64,000 nt of DNA, taken from contig NZ_AP029048.1 in the NCBI RefSeq assembly GCF_040371545.1, positions 186,001 to 250,000 on the forward strand. Reading direction: 5' to 3'. The translations under genes were made by a program, and so were the position numbers. This document shows, piece after piece, positions 19,785 through 32,562 of the stretch. The stretch's first letter is position 1, and each line of letters opens with the position of its first letter. This DNA is from Synechococcus sp. M16CYN (GTDB lineage: Bacteria; Cyanobacteriota; Cyanobacteriia; PCC-6307; Cyanobiaceae). Below the pieces are notes generated by a model. It ran no database searches and was not told the DNA's origin. It saw only the letters and a program-made list of their open reading frames with translations.

Positions 19785-20894
19785 TTGTCGCGCTTAGAAC
19801 ACCGCTCCGGTGGTACGACTGATTTGTTGCGGCTGTATCTGCAAGACATTAGCCGGGTAGACCTGCTTACCAGCGAAGAGGAAGTGACCCTGGCACGGCT
19901 CGTGCAGCTACGCGAAACATTGCTAAAACAGCAACAGGCACTGGCCGATATTGATCCAGTAATTGGTGAATTGCATCGCTTGGAAGAACTGCAACATCGT
20001 GAGGCTAATCACCATAGTCATTGGCCAACCAAGCAAGAGTGGGCTCGTGCTGCAGATTTAAGCCTGCAGGAGCTGAAATCACGAGTTGATTCTGGCTATA
20101 CGTCTTGGGCTAAACGAGCCTCGTTAGACGTAAAAGAGCTCAAGATTGGTCTCCGAAATGGGCGCCGTGCAAAAAATCACATGATCCAGGCCAATCTTCG
20201 TCTGGTAGTGGCAGTGGCAAAGAAATATCAGCAGCGAGGCATAGAATTTCTAGACCTCGTTCAGGAAGGAACCCTTGGACTAGAACGCGCAGTCGAAAAG
20301 TTTGACCCCACCCGTGGCTTCCGGTTCAGTACCTATGCATACTGGTGGATCCGCCAAGGAATGACCCGGGCTATTGCCACCCAGAGCCGCATTATCCGGT
20401 TACCTGTCCACATTACGGAGAAACTTAGTCAGATCAAACGAATACAGCAGCAGATTGCTGTCAATGAAGGGCGTATTGCTTCGATTACAGATTTTGCAAG
20501 GGAGCTAGGCATTAATGAAGACATCGTTCGTCAAACCTTGGAACGAGTTCCACGCTCCGTTTCCCTGGATAGCCGTGTTGGAAAAGACCAAGACATCCAA
20601 CTCGGTGATTTAATCGAAGACGATAAGGCTACTCCTGAGCAAACACTAACTCACGACGAACTCCACAACGATCTTGAAGAGCTTCTCAATGAGCTCACCG
20701 GTCGCGAGGCAGCTGTGATCCGCCAACGTTTCGGCCTAGAAGATGACACGCCACAAACGCTGGCTCAAATCGGAGAGCAGCTGAAGCTATCGCGGGAACG
20801 AGTAAGACAAATTGAAACCCGCGCTTTGTTTAAGTTACGCCAACCCCAGAAATGTAGCAGGATCAGAGATTATATACAAGGACTGGATTCCTGA
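19785..20894 (+). CDS. Group 2 sigma-70 family RNA polymerase sigma factor
   Basis: 369 residues if started at the TTG at 19785; no in-frame ATG gives a better N-terminus, so the exact start is uncertain. Region 1.2 is seen in [21 protein letters not shown]; region 2 in [20 protein letters not shown] and [18 protein letters not shown] (core binding and -10 recognition); region 3 in [18 protein letters not shown]; region 4 in [19 protein letters not shown], the -35 helix-turn-helix. It lacks the long region 1.1 and so is a group 2 (non-essential, stress- or condition-linked) factor rather than the primary SigA. A central polar insertion (about 45-95) is notable. A second such factor lies at 39.6 kb. 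Confidence 0.88.
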   Translation: MSRLEHRSGGTTDLLRLYLQDISRVDLLTSEEEVTLARLVQLRETLLKQQQALADIDPVIGELHRLEELQHREANHHSHWPTKQEWARAADLSLQELKSRVDSGYTSWAKRASLDVKELKIGLRNGRRAKNHMIQANLRLVVAVAKKYQQRGIEFLDLVQEGTLGLERAVEKFDPTRGFRFSTYAYWWIRQGMTRAIATQSRIIRLPVHITEKLSQIKRIQQQIAVNEGRIASITDFARELGINEDIVRQTLERVPRSVSLDSRVGKDQDIQLGDLIEDDKATPEQTLTHDELHNDLEELLNELTGREAAVIRQRFGLEDDTPQTLAQIGEQLKLSRERVRQIETRALFKLRQPQKCSRIRDYIQGLDS

Positions 20895-20974
20895 CGACTG
20901 CACCGTTCATATACCGCGATTCCCTTATGGTTTACCATAGCGATGGTCCATAACTCCAGCGCCAGTTAGTTTGA

Positions 20975-22638
<1,664 letters not shown>

Positions 22639-22639
<1 letters not shown>

Positions 22640-23256
22640 TGAATGACACAAGGTTCATCCCTGTGGTAGAAACCTTTCATTCCCTACAGGGAGAGGGTCA
22701 CCACGCGGGTCGCAGTGCCTTCTTCATTCGTTTAGCAGGCTGTCATGTAGGTTGTCCCTGGTGCGATACTAAGCACTCTTGGCCCATGGCCAACCATACC
22801 CAATTGGATGTGGAAGCTTTGGCTGCAGAGGCTCATCAAGCCGGGGATGCTGGAGCAGCCTTTGTAGTAATTACCGGGGGAGAGCCCCTCCACCATAATC
22901 TACAACCATTAACCAACGCTTTAAGCTACGCCTGTGCGTTGCCGCTCCACTTGGAGACAAGCGGGGTAGATTTCCTTAGTGGACGTTTCGACTGGGTCAC
23001 CCTATCCCCCAAGCGGCACCACCCTCCTAAGCGCGAGGTCCTAACACGCTGCGATGAGCTGAAGGTGGTAGTCCTTGATGTCGAGGATTTAGCTTTCGCC
23101 ATGGCTTTGGCTAACGACACTTCAACGACAGCCCAACTCCTCTTACAACCCGTATGGGATAACAAAATTGCTCAAGCCATAACCGTTCACTATGTCAAAC
23201 AACATCCACGCTGGCGACTGAGTCTACAAAGTCATAAATGGCTTGGGGTTCGCTGA
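22639..23256 (+). CDS. queE: 7-carboxy-7-deazaguanine synthase (radical SAM)
   Basis: Ring-contracting radical SAM enzyme converting 6-carboxytetrahydropterin to 7-carboxy-7-deazaguanine in the queuosine precursor pathway. 205 residues. The [4Fe-4S] triad is Cys35-x3-Cys39-x2-Cys42 (AGCHVGCPWC). The substrate and SAM regions VETFHSLQGEGHHAGRSAFF and ITGGEPLHHN are present, with LETSG and LSPKRHHPPK further on. The start overlaps the pyrG stop by one base. Its pathway partner queC lies about 1 kb downstream on the same strand, separated by an unrelated dehydrogenase gene. Confidence 0.93.
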
Positions 23257-23307
23257 CCCGGTGTCCATTACCTTGATTCTCGAAAAGCTTTAGTTCTTGC
23301 TCAAGTT

Positions 23308-24165
23308 ATGACATCTGTAGCTATACTAGGTACTGGTTCCCTAGGCAAAGCTATCGCCCAGCGGTATTTGAACGAAGGCGTAACCGTACAAACTTGGAAT
23401 AGAACTCGAGAACGTCTCCGGCTGTTGCTCGAACTGGGGGCAATTGAGCTAAGCAATCTTTTCGAGGTCACTGCAAAATGTCAAGTAGTAATCACCGTGC
23501 TGCGGGATGGTCCGGTCACTGCGAAGGTTGTGCGTGAGCTTGGCTCTCTTCAAAACACCACACTCATCCCGATGGGAACCATGGGTGTCAGCGAAAGCAA
23601 AAATTTGGCGAAACAGGTAATCAAACAGGGTGGCAGCTATCTTGAAGCGCCGGTGCTTGGAAGCAAACCTCAGGCTCTCAGCGGAAACCTGCTGGTAATG
23701 GCCGGTGGCGATGTCACTATCTTCGAGCAGCACTATCAACTGCTTAACTATCTCTGCAAACGACCAAAGCTAGTAGGACCAGTAGGTTGCGGCGCCGCAA
23801 CCAAGCTTGCCCTGAACCAGTTAATTGCCAGTCTTACCCACAGCTTTTCATTGTCGCTACGCTTGATTCAGCAGGCGGGCGTATCCGTAGAGACTTTCAT
23901 GGAAATTCTGCGACCCTCAGCCCTCTACGCACCTACATTCGACAAAAAACTTGAGAGGATGCTGCACAGACACTACGCTGACCCCAACTTTAGTACCTCT
24001 TTGCTCCGCAAAGATATGACGTTATTCCTTCAAGAAACTGCTGTTAATGGACTGGAAGATCTTGGATTAAAAGGACTGGTGCAACTCTTAAATCAAGCGA
24101 AGGGAACAGAACTAGATGCACAAGACTACTGCGCTCTGCATGAGCTGACCAAAGTTTCAGAGTAA
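23308..24165 (+). CDS. NAD(P)-dependent beta-hydroxyacid dehydrogenase family protein
   Basis: 285 residues of the 3-hydroxyisobutyrate/6-phosphogluconate dehydrogenase family. The N-terminal Rossmann fold has AILGTGSLGKAIAQRYLNEG (glycines at 8, 10 and 13). The substrate-binding loop is in EAPVLGSKPQALSG and the catalytic lysine in GCGAATKLALNQLI. The C-terminal helical domain is complete. Family members reduce succinic semialdehyde, glyoxylate or related short hydroxyacids, so a glyoxylate/succinic semialdehyde reductase role is plausible for a photosynthetic cell but not proven. It sits between queE and queC, an order I associate with picocyanobacteria. Confidence 0.85.
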   Translation: MTSVAILGTGSLGKAIAQRYLNEGVTVQTWNRTRERLRLLLELGAIELSNLFEVTAKCQVVITVLRDGPVTAKVVRELGSLQNTTLIPMGTMGVSESKNLAKQVIKQGGSYLEAPVLGSKPQALSGNLLVMAGGDVTIFEQHYQLLNYLCKRPKLVGPVGCGAATKLALNQLIASLTHSFSLSLRLIQQAGVSVETFMEILRPSALYAPTFDKKLERMLHRHYADPNFSTSLLRKDMTLFLQETAVNGLEDLGLKGLVQLLNQAKGTELDAQDYCALHELTKVSE

Positions 24166-24225
24166 CTTGGCCCAAGGCCGGGTGGTTATTTTACCGATCA
24201 AAAAAATCTTTTCAGGTTTAAGTGT

Positions 24226-24906
24226 ATGGCCCAACGCACCGCAGTCGCTTTAATTTCCGGCGGACTTGATTCAGCGACTGCTGTTGCATTAGCTCAGGAA
24301 AATGGTGATCATGTGATTGGACTATCCTTCGACTATGGTCAACGCCATAGGCGCGAACTGAGGGCCGCTGCCAGCATAGCTACACATCTCCAGCTTACAG
24401 AGTACTACCAGATCAAAGTTAACCTTGGAGCATGGGGTGGTTCAGCACTTACAGATCCTAGCCAAATGGTTCCGACCAATGGTGTAGAAGAAGGTGTTGT
24501 ACCTACGACTTATGTACCTGGCCGCAACACAGTATTCATTGCAATTGGGTTGAGTCTTGCCGAGGCTCGCGGCGCGGAACGTCTCATACTCGGGGTGAAT
24601 GCCATTGACTACCCCGGCTACCCCGACTGTCGTCCGGATTACCTCGAGGCCTTCCAGCAGTTGGCCGCTTTATCCAGTCAAGCTGGACGGGAAGGGCGTG
24701 AACCTCGGCTCTGGGCACCACTTGTGGAATGGGACAAAACTAGAATCGTGAAAGAAGCACTGCGCCTTAGGCTTCCGATCGAAGAAACTTGGAGTTGCTA
24801 TAGCGGTGAGGCTACTCCTTGCGGAGTGTGCGACAGCTGCCGAATTCGTGATGCAGCCCTGTGCAATGCCGGCCGATCAGATCTTTGCAGCAACGCCTCA
24901 CAATGA
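24226..24906 (+). CDS. queC: 7-cyano-7-deazaguanine synthase
   Basis: Converts 7-carboxy-7-deazaguanine to preQ0 with ATP and ammonia. 226 residues. The PP-loop SGGLDSAT (11-18) binds [14 protein letters not shown] and [20 protein letters not shown] are family signatures. The zinc site near the C-terminus is Cys191, Cys199, Cys202 and Cys205 ([15 protein letters not shown]). The stop overlaps the pabB start (ATGA). With queE nearby, the middle of the queuosine precursor route is encoded here; queD and queF are not in the window. Confidence 0.95.
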   Translation: MAQRTAVALISGGLDSATAVALAQENGDHVIGLSFDYGQRHRRELRAAASIATHLQLTEYYQIKVNLGAWGGSALTDPSQMVPTNGVEEGVVPTTYVPGRNTVFIAIGLSLAEARGAERLILGVNAIDYPGYPDCRPDYLEAFQQLAALSSQAGREGREPRLWAPLVEWDKTRIVKEALRLRLPIEETWSCYSGEATPCGVCDSCRIRDAALCNAGRSDLCSNASQ

Positions 24907-26207
24907 ATAGTTTCCAACGCCTTGTGATTCCTTGGCGCGCACCATCCATAGTGGCCCAACAACTCATACACCTTTATGGGGAACAGGGCCTGGTCTGGCT
25001 TGATGGAGATGGGAGCGATCTAGGGCGTTGGGTCACTCTAGGGGTTGCACCTGTCGAAACTGTACGCTGTCAAGGACGACCAGGGGAGCAGGGGGCAAGC
25101 AACCCGTTCAAGGCTTTACGAAAACTCGGCTATGGCCATTGGACTGGATGGCTCAGTTATGAAGCCGCCGCTTGGTCCGAACCGAGCAACCCCTGGTCGG
25201 ATGATCCCATGCCAAGCCTTTGGATCGCGCGTCATGATCCGATTCTTCGTTTCGATCTTAAAGAGCGGATTTTTTCGATTGAAGGAACCAGTCTGAGTAT
25301 GGTGATGTCGATGATGCACGCCCTAGCTGATACGCCCACGGTTCCAGAAACCAAACCTGTACCTATTCCCCTCCATGCTTGGACTCACCACACCGATCAA
25401 GCCGGATTTTCTAATGGCGTTCGGCGTATCTGTGATCTGATTGCTGCTGGTGATCTCTTCCAAGCCAATCTCAGTGTTTGCTACAGCACCACTTGGCCAT
25501 CCGATACTAATGCACTGGAACTATTCCTGCGTATTCGAAAGCGTTGCCCCGCGCCGTTTGCTGGCCTAGTTATCACGGAAAAGTATGATGCTTTGATCTC
25601 CTCATCACCGGAACGATTTGTCTCTGTGGACTGCTTTGGCAGGGTTCAAACCCGACCGATCAAAGGCACTCGACCTCGTCATAGCGATCCCCTGCGCGAT
25701 GCAGATCTAGCAGCTGAGCTAGTTTGCAGCGACAAAGATCGGGCTGAGAATGTGATGATCGTTGACCTTCTCCGCAATGATCTAGGCCGCGTTTGCTGTT
25801 TGGGATCAATTCAAGTACCTCAACTTGTAGGCTTGGAAAGCTATGCCTCGGTCCATCACCTCACATCCGTAGTGGAAGGGCAGTTACAGGAAGGACTGAG
25901 CTGGGTAGATCTCCTTAAGGCCTGCTGGCCTGGTGGGTCGGTAAGTGGTGCCCCGAAACTACGCGCTTGCCAGCGTTTGTATGAGTTGGAGCCCACTAGT
26001 CGAGGTCCTTACTGCGGTTCGCTAGTCCGCATCGACTGGGATGGTCGCTTTGATAGCAATATCCTGATCCGGTCACTAATCCGTACAGGTCAAACCCTGC
26101 GAGCCCATGCCGGATGTGGCATCGTTGCTGACTCAGATCCTGACGGCGAAGCAGAAGAACTGAGCTGGAAACTTCAGCCTCTGCTAGAGACCTTGGCATG
26201 CCAATAA
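24903..26207 (+). CDS. pabB: Aminodeoxychorismate synthase component I (anthranilate synthase I family)
   Basis: 434 residues from the ATG at 24903, which overlaps the queC stop in an ATGA pattern; a reading 14 codons longer is open but overlaps queC. Chorismate-binding domain signatures: [43 protein letters not shown] (the lysine of PIKGT is diagnostic of PabB), [20 protein letters not shown], and [14 protein letters not shown]. It transfers an amino group to chorismate for p-aminobenzoate and so folate synthesis, together with a glutaminase subunit not present here. The next gene, pabC, encodes the following step and overlaps it by 10 bases. Confidence 0.92.
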   Translation: MNSFQRLVIPWRAPSIVAQQLIHLYGEQGLVWLDGDGSDLGRWVTLGVAPVETVRCQGRPGEQGASNPFKALRKLGYGHWTGWLSYEAAAWSEPSNPWSDDPMPSLWIARHDPILRFDLKERIFSIEGTSLSMVMSMMHALADTPTVPETKPVPIPLHAWTHHTDQAGFSNGVRRICDLIAAGDLFQANLSVCYSTTWPSDTNALELFLRIRKRCPAPFAGLVITEKYDALISSSPERFVSVDCFGRVQTRPIKGTRPRHSDPLRDADLAAELVCSDKDRAENVMIVDLLRNDLGRVCCLGSIQVPQLVGLESYASVHHLTSVVEGQLQEGLSWVDLLKACWPGGSVSGAPKLRACQRLYELEPTSRGPYCGSLVRIDWDGRFDSNILIRSLIRTGQTLRAHAGCGIVADSDPDGEAEELSWKLQPLLETLACQ

Positions 26208-27013
26208 GCGTTGCCTGGATAGATGGTTGTTGGGGTTCTCCTGACAGCCTTCAACTTCCTCTAAGTGACCGAGGCCTGCAATTGGCAGATGGTCTATTCG
26301 AAACCGTGTTGATTTTGGATGGTGTGCCGCAATTACTCACCGAGCATCTTGCGCGTTGGGTAGCAAGCGCTTCTTTACTTGGAATGGATATTCCACCGAC
26401 ACGACAGAAACTCACCCCTTTAATTAAGGATGCCATCAATAAAAGCGGTTTGATTAAGGGCAGTGGAGCTCTACGTCTAAATTGGAGCCGGGGTTCGGAA
26501 CAACAACGGACAATCAGCTTGCCTGTCTCAAATGTGCATCGTTTCTGGCTGACCCTGACCCCTTGCCAGACGAATTTCAAACCCGTTACAGTGATAACAA
26601 GCCAATTAGAGCGCCGTAATAGCGACAGCTTAGTAAGTCGATGCAAGACTTTCGCGTACGGCGCTGCAATCCAGGCACGTCGCGAAGCCGAAGCCGCCGG
26701 CGGCGACGACGCCTTGCTTCAAAACAACCGACTCGAACTCTGTTGTGGAACAGTTGCCAACTTGTTGGTGCGTCGAGACGGTGTCTGGATTACTCCTCCT
26801 TTAAATAGCGGCTGTCTCCCTGGCGTGATGCGAGGTCGAGCCTTAGCCTCAGGGCTAGTTCAAGAAGCAAGCCTCGGGGTATCGTTGAAACAAGATGACG
26901 AATCTCTACTGATTAACAGCCTAAGTTGCCGCCCTATTCGGAAGCACAACGGTCAGCAAACTCGTGTATTTCAAGGTGTTATCGATCTATGGAAACATCT
27001 ACTGACATTTTGA
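26198..27013 (+). CDS. pabC: Aminodeoxychorismate lyase / class IV aminotransferase
   Basis: PLP enzyme of fold type IV, 271 residues, predicted to split aminodeoxychorismate to p-aminobenzoate and pyruvate. Family marks: SDRGLQLADGLFETVLILDG near the N-terminus, Lys150 in SRCKTFAYGAAIQARREAE as probable PLP lysine, GGDDALLQNNRLELCCGTVA, and the C-terminal INSLSCRPIRK. It overlaps the 3' end of pabB by 10 bases, which supports its role over a branched-chain aminotransferase. It ends the dense housekeeping block; a 2-kb gene desert follows. Confidence 0.85.
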   Translation: MPISVAWIDGCWGSPDSLQLPLSDRGLQLADGLFETVLILDGVPQLLTEHLARWVASASLLGMDIPPTRQKLTPLIKDAINKSGLIKGSGALRLNWSRGSEQQRTISLPVSNVHRFWLTLTPCQTNFKPVTVITSQLERRNSDSLVSRCKTFAYGAAIQARREAEAAGGDDALLQNNRLELCCGTVANLLVRRDGVWITPPLNSGCLPGVMRGRALASGLVQEASLGVSLKQDDESLLINSLSCRPIRKHNGQQTRVFQGVIDLWKHLLTF

Positions 27014-29057
27014 GGTTGACGGTATTGAACTATTCATAACATTCATATCCTAATCGATCTGCACAAGCCAAACTCAAATAAGTTAAAATTAGCTATGCTA
27101 TTAACCCAACTCGACTTTGACTTAATTTATTAAGAACTACTAGATAACGAAGTGGTTAATTGATAAACTCGTTCACCAGACCGAAAGTACAGTTTATTGA
27201 TGACTACTCTTCCTACTATTTATTACAAGAACAATGGTTGACTTCCCCGTCAAGCGTACCACAAAGGATATAATCAGTGCTAATCACTTAAAAGATATTT
27301 ATTTTAATTATAATTGCTTAACATAATAATAAAATGAACATTATCTTTGTCAAAGAGTGTAGCCTGATTTGCGAAGAGAACAGCATTTAAATACGTAACA
27401 CGGTTGACTATAAATTAATAACAACTTATTTGATCTAGAAAGAGGCTTTCTAAAAAAATTAAACTTTTGGTATATACAGATTAATTGATTATTAGACAGC
27501 AAAGTTTCCTCACCATCATCCTAATTATTATAGAGTTCCTCGATGGTAAATTAGTTATGTTTATACACCAAAAATAATTCTATACTATTTTAAGAAGCAG
27601 CCGATTGTTAATCGTATATTCATTTTATTCTAAATTTAATAATTTAATTTTTATCTTAAATAATCGGAACCAGTTAATAAGTAAAATTAATCGAAGAAAT
27701 CAGCAACCTCTAATATGATCACTGATAAAATTAATAGATCAATGCTTAAAGTCTGGGACTTAATAATAACTTACCCTGTAATTTTTCGCTACTATGCTTT
27801 TACTGAGTGGTGAAGAACTGTATTCTTAGATTATTTACTTAAAAGCTTATATAAGATAAAAGTTTATATAATATATTAACAAAATGTTAGACTAACCTTA
27901 GTAGGTCAATTAACGTCGCGTTTAAACATGATCTGTTTCCAGTAAGATCTTATCAGGGAAGTAACTGTAAAAAACCTAGGTGTAAGAGATAATCAGATTT
28001 TGGATAGCGGTTGTATTATATAATTACCTTGAGCGGTAGTGCTGTACCTGACAACAAAGCCATGGTTTTATTGTGCTCCCCTTGATGGGAGCACTGAACC
28101 ACGACTTCCACTAATTGATATCAGTGATAATTAAAATAATTGCAATCTAACTCATTTCATAGATAAAATTTTCCTGAAATGTAGTTAATTTTATTACCAA
28201 ATTGTAAGAACCTTATACGTACATAGTAGCGTAGTTGCTACTATGTACAAAATATACGCTACTTTCATAAAGTAAGTACAACTAAATTTGGAAAAGCCAC
28301 AAATAATTTATGGCTTTGTTAATAATATACTTGGTCGTAATTGTGGTAATTATTTATTATTCTGGCAAAAAATCAAAGCATTTAGTAACAAAAACTATAA
28401 TTATACTAATGTTAATTATCTTTATCAAGATAAATTTAATTAATCTAGTTAAGTAAAGATTTTATCAAAATTTAAGAAAAAACTTGATGAAATTCTTACT
28501 CATTAATATAGCAAAGTATTTACTTATTGACAGAATAATAGTTATTAATGGCTATTAGCGATTAAAGTTATGGATAATTAAAAAGGTTTACAGCATAACA
28601 TAAGACACAAAAAATAAAACGTTAAACAAGATAACCTTTCGATTTAAATCGAGCAAGTCAGAATTTCTAAAGAATTGTTTAGAAGAAGCAGTCTATTGAT
28701 ATAAATGCTAAAAATAAATACTTAATAAAAACTCATTTGTAGCAAAAACTATCAATTTTTGCTTTGCTCTATTGAGAAGCTTACCACAACTTAGGTTTAG
28801 AAAAAAGTTTAAGAATTTGTCCAAACAATCATCTTAACTCTCCTCCTCCATAAAGCATATTTAGTATGAGTGACATAACACTCTTATAGATTCAACAAAC
28901 ATTCAAATTATATATTTAATGCCACTTTTACAAAAAACATCAGTCTAAGCAGCAGATTCAGTCTAACTATCCTCGAAAGTTTGTATTTATAAAGAGAGTT
29001 TTACATAGATCCTAATATCTTTCTGCAGTTTCTCAACAGAATCAATCTTCTAAGGCC
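27014..29057. other. 2-kb AT-rich gene desert with perfect inverted repeats
   Basis: No ORF resembling a protein; very AT-rich with stops everywhere. Two clear palindromes stand out: an 8-bp stem GTGCTCCC/GGGAGCAC at about 28072-28094, and a 12-bp stem at 28219-28248 listed separately. Neither is followed by a good T run on either strand. I see no tRNA, IS remnant or origin-like repeat array. The right end should contain the promoter for the small protein at 29058. Confidence 0.5.
28219..28248. repeat. Perfect 12-bp inverted repeat
   Basis: GTACATAGTAGC (28219-28230) and GCTACTATGTAC (28237-28248) separated by 6 bases, embedded in AT-rich sequence far from any gene. It could be a hairpin in a transcript, a protein-binding palindrome, or a terminator whose T tract has eroded. 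Confidence 0.6.
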
Positions 29058-29276
29058 ATGATACGGAAGCTAAAATCTAACATGTTCATAATCGAAAGAA
29101 AATCAGGTACCACTTGGCAGCCTGAGATTCAACGTAAAACCGAGTTTAAAGCCTTTATCGATGCCCGAACGAAATGTATGGCCACAGGTCAAACATATCG
29201 AATCGTAAATCATGAACGAGAAGTTGAATGCATAATTACCCTCGACGACTGTACAAGACGCTTTCATACCTTCTAA
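29058..29276 (+). CDS. Conserved-looking small cyanobacterial protein
   Basis: 72 residues with basic N-terminus and the stretch MFIIERKSGTTWQPEIQRKT, FKAFIDARTKCMATGQTYRI, ending CTRRFHTF. No membrane segment, three cysteines, alpha/beta look. The sequence shows no disturbance although it sits next to a decayed region, which suggests selection. The probable functional start may be the ATG eight codons in (MFIIERK...). I recall similar short hypothetical proteins in cyanobacteria but no function. The carbonic anhydrase gene starts 79 bases further on the same strand. Confidence 0.65.
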   Translation: MIRKLKSNMFIIERKSGTTWQPEIQRKTEFKAFIDARTKCMATGQTYRIVNHEREVECIITLDDCTRRFHTF

Positions 29277-29355
29277 AGCTAGTCGAACTACCAGACTAAG
29301 TTGGTCGAAACGTTTTACTAGTAGAACAGATCTAAATTGAGGCTGGTGAGTACAG

Positions 29356-30045
29356 ATGCACCGTAGACATCTACTAGAAACCTCGGCAGGCTTCATAATA
29401 ACGGCTCTGGTTAGCAGACAACCTGTAGCTGCTGATGTGGCCGAATTATGCCAACCACAAGATCCACTGATGACACTGATGGAAGGCAATCGGCGCTTCG
29501 CCAAAGCATGGCGTAGAGCAGCCGATAACCCCGCCACCAACCTCGGACAAGAGTTGCAAAGCAAACGCTGTTTTAATACTCCGCAGGCCCTGATCAACGA
29601 ACAACATCCATGGGCTACATTGCTAACTTGTGCTGACGCACGAGTCTCGCCTGACTGGATTTTTGACACTACTCCCGGTGAACTTTTTGTGATTCGCAGT
29701 GCGGGTAATACTGCTTTTGACGAAGCTATAGCTTCGATTGAATATAGCATTAGTGCCTTAGGGTGCCCTTTAGTTATGGTGATGGGTCACAGTAATTGCG
29801 GCGCAGTAGCAACTGCGATGAGTAATGATGTACTAACCCCTTCTCTAGAGCGACTAGTAACCCCAATCCGCAATCAGATTGCAGGCAGTGGCGACTTAAC
29901 ATCAGCGATTCGCAGTAATGCGTTTGAAACGGCCGCAACTCTTAAAAAGTGCAGCGCTTTGATTAGTGAAGCAGAAATTAATGGCAAAATAACTTTGCTA
30001 GCGAGTTGCTTCGACCTCGCTAGTGGCGCAGTGACGTTGATTTAA
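29356..30045 (+). CDS. Beta-class carbonic anhydrase with probable signal peptide
   Basis: 229 residues. Zinc ligands and catalytic dyad of the beta class are intact: Cys92, Asp94 and Arg96 (TCADAR), His145 and Cys148 (GHSNCGA). Typical surrounding stretches are SAGNTAFDEAIASIEYSISA and DPLMTLMEGNRRF. The first 26 residues (MHRRHLLETSAGFIITALVS...AADV) look like an export signal, with two arginines ahead of a hydrophobic stretch and an AxA-type end, so the enzyme is probably periplasmic. It would speed CO2/bicarbonate interconversion outside the cytoplasm. It is not the carboxysomal CsoSCA type. Confidence 0.88.
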   Translation: MHRRHLLETSAGFIITALVSRQPVAADVAELCQPQDPLMTLMEGNRRFAKAWRRAADNPATNLGQELQSKRCFNTPQALINEQHPWATLLTCADARVSPDWIFDTTPGELFVIRSAGNTAFDEAIASIEYSISALGCPLVMVMGHSNCGAVATAMSNDVLTPSLERLVTPIRNQIAGSGDLTSAIRSNAFETAATLKKCSALISEAEINGKITLLASCFDLASGAVTLI

Positions 30046-31776
30046 AGAAAACTAAAATTTTATACGTTCTGTCTGCGGCAAGAACTTAGGTCAATTCTAA
30101 ACCAGTCACTCTTAATACTATAGGTACTCCATTGTTATTAAATGTCTATTGGCTGTTTACTGAAAAACACTAGATCAAGTATTCTTGCAAGCTCTAGTCG
30201 AAACGGTCCGGTGGTAGACTAACATGCAATCAACAGTAGCGATGTGTCTACTTACTACTGGGAAGCAGGGGGTGAAGAGTTGCTCTGAGGTTATCTCTAA
30301 AGTATCCAGATTAAATTAATATAATATGAGTCATTTCCGATAAACCAATTCTCATTTTAGCCAGCCTAACTAATAGTGACTGTTGCTATCAATTCAGATC
30401 AGGGAGAACATTAAATGCAATCATCTATATGAGGCAAATCCGTTTTATGTTTAACAAGGGTGCCGCCACGAATCAGAATAAAAGCTGAAGCAGCTCCCTG
30501 AAGCTGTCAGTATTCTCTATCATCGTATGTGTCACTATTGATTGACTACTGTGTCGTTATATCTAGTAAAAACAATCCCTAATTGTCTCAAATCTTGTTA
30601 TTAAAAGCTGAAAAGCTAGTGTCATTAAATAGTAATATTTATTATCTAAATGGTTAAAAACAGTTAATACACTAAGCTCTATCATATTCTTACCAAGTGC
30701 GTTACCTTGCCAGCGGTCCTCAAAGATGTTGCGGTTTAATTTTTACTACTGATCAACCGTAGCGATTACTTTTAGAAGTTTTAGTAAGTTTAATGTTCAT
30801 CTCATTGAGGTTGTAGGTATATGCTTAACAGTTATTGGATGCTTCTATATTTAGTATCAATTGAACCCATCAATTTCAGCAACATCAGTTTCAAATTACC
30901 TGAGACTTGTCACAACTTTTAAAGAATATCTGGCAGATTTAAATCTCTCATGCATAGCATGATCATCTGGGGTACGAATGATTCAATCATTTTCAAATAA
31001 GTAATTAATAAATTTGAGGTTACAGTGTTTTTTGTCTAAGCCCAAAAGACAAATGCCAAATCAATATAGATAGCTGCTAGCAAACTTTCTTTGATAGCTT
31101 CTGCTGCTTAACTTCCTTGCTATCCTAGCTTCCCCAGTCATAACAGATAATTCACCTACATAAGCAATTGTTCGATGTTATGACGACGTACAAACTTAGT
31201 AAGTAAACTAATGAACTACTGCAAGTCTAAATGACGCTAAAGACACCATGCTAGTTGCAGGTAAATCTTGCTACAAGTCACTAACAGATTTTTGATTAAT
31301 CCATCACATCAGATATATATCCTTTACCTCAGAATTTTCTACAATTCTGAGCGAGATTTAAGGACTATCCTTGGTATTTGGTAAGTAAAAAGGCTTGAAG
31401 ATCAACAGCAGTTGGTCGAGTGAATTAGCATAGACAGTATGGTAAGAGCTGAGAATTAGATTGGATTACAGCAGCGACCAGTTCAGTAGTGTGGAAATAT
31501 TGTTAGATTACCAATGCCAACTCAATATTTTTTGCTCAATTGATACACAAATGATTATCTAGCCAAAGCCTCAAATCTATCAAATAGAATGGTAGTTCGA
31601 AAGCTTTTAAAACCGCAACTACCGTACTAGTTGAAAATAAATAACCAGGTTATTTTAATTGTATTCTGGAATATATGATGATAATTACTTAGATTTATAA
31701 TCATTTATTTTCACATTCTTAAAAACTTGAACACATTAAGCATTGTTTAGAACATGCTAAGCAACAACGCAAAATC
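30046..31776. other. 1.7-kb gene desert
   Basis: AT-rich, no ORF of protein character on either strand. A short interrupted minus-strand reading near 31080-31200 (KFVRRHNIEQLL then a stop) could be debris. A small palindrome TCATGC-ATA-GCATGA occurs near 30948-30962. Nothing else is supported. Confidence 0.45.
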
Positions 31777-32562
31777 TCAAAAAGGAATTGGCATCGTAAC
31801 TGCAGCAAGCTGAGGCTGACAAGCTTCCACTTGCTGATTGATCATATCTCCCACGACTACAATTGCAGGAGACTTGAAATGATGAATCTTCGCTTCTCTG
31901 GCTACGATAGATAGAGCTGTTTTGAGACAACGCTGTCCCTCGACAGTACCCTGCTGAATTATAGCCACAGGGGTTGCTGATGCAAGTCCGCCGGCCATTA
32001 GTTCTTCTGCAATTTGGGATAAATTATGTAAGCCCATATAAATTACAAGACCATCACTAGCCAATGCTAGAGCGCGCCAATCAACAGAAGAATTATGCTT
32101 GTCAATCTCTTCATGGCCTGTGACAAATGTCACCGAAGATCCAGATCGACGATGAGTTACTGGAATTCCAGCATAGGCTGGAACAGCGATTCCAGCTGTT
32201 ATTCCAGGAACTACCTCCACAGGAATATTACGCTGAGCTAGATAGGCAGCCTCTTCACCGCCCCGACCAAACAAAAATGGGTCACCACCCTTTAGACGGA
32301 CAACACAACTATGCCGTTGTGCCATCTCTACCAGGAGTACATTTGTGCAAGGTTGTGGTACAGAGTGATGGCCGCGGCGTTTACCGACGAACGTCCGCTC
32401 ACAGTATGTAGGCACGAGATTAAGTACTTCCTTAGGTACAAGAGAGTCGTAGACTAAAGCGTCACAGTCATTCAGCAAACGCTGCGCTTTAACGGTGAGT
32501 AGCTCTGGGTCTCCTGGGCCAGCACCCACTAAATAAACAGTTCCGAACTTTAGGTTAATCAC
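31777..32562 (-). CDS. cobA: Uroporphyrinogen-III C-methyltransferase
   Basis: SAM-dependent methyltransferase making precorrin-2 from uroporphyrinogen III, the branch point to siroheme (needed by nitrite and sulfite reductases) and cobalamin. 261 residues. Family marks: VYLVGAGPGDPELLTVKA, CDALVYDSLV, the central VRLKGGDPFLFGRGGEEA, VEVVPGITAG, and IPVTHR followed by VTFVTGHE. It is a single-domain CobA type, without the CysG dehydrogenase/chelatase part. Its start overlaps the stop of the upstream chelatase-like gene by four bases, so the two form a tetrapyrrole operon. Confidence 0.93.
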   Translation of the reverse strand: MINLKFGTVYLVGAGPGDPELLTVKAQRLLNDCDALVYDSLVPKEVLNLVPTYCERTFVGKRRGHHSVPQPCTNVLLVEMAQRHSCVVRLKGGDPFLFGRGGEEAAYLAQRNIPVEVVPGITAGIAVPAYAGIPVTHRRSGSSVTFVTGHEEIDKHNSSVDWRALALASDGLVIYMGLHNLSQIAEELMAGGLASATPVAIIQQGTVEGQRCLKTALSIVAREAKIHHFKSPAIVVVGDMINQQVEACQPQLAAVTMPIPF

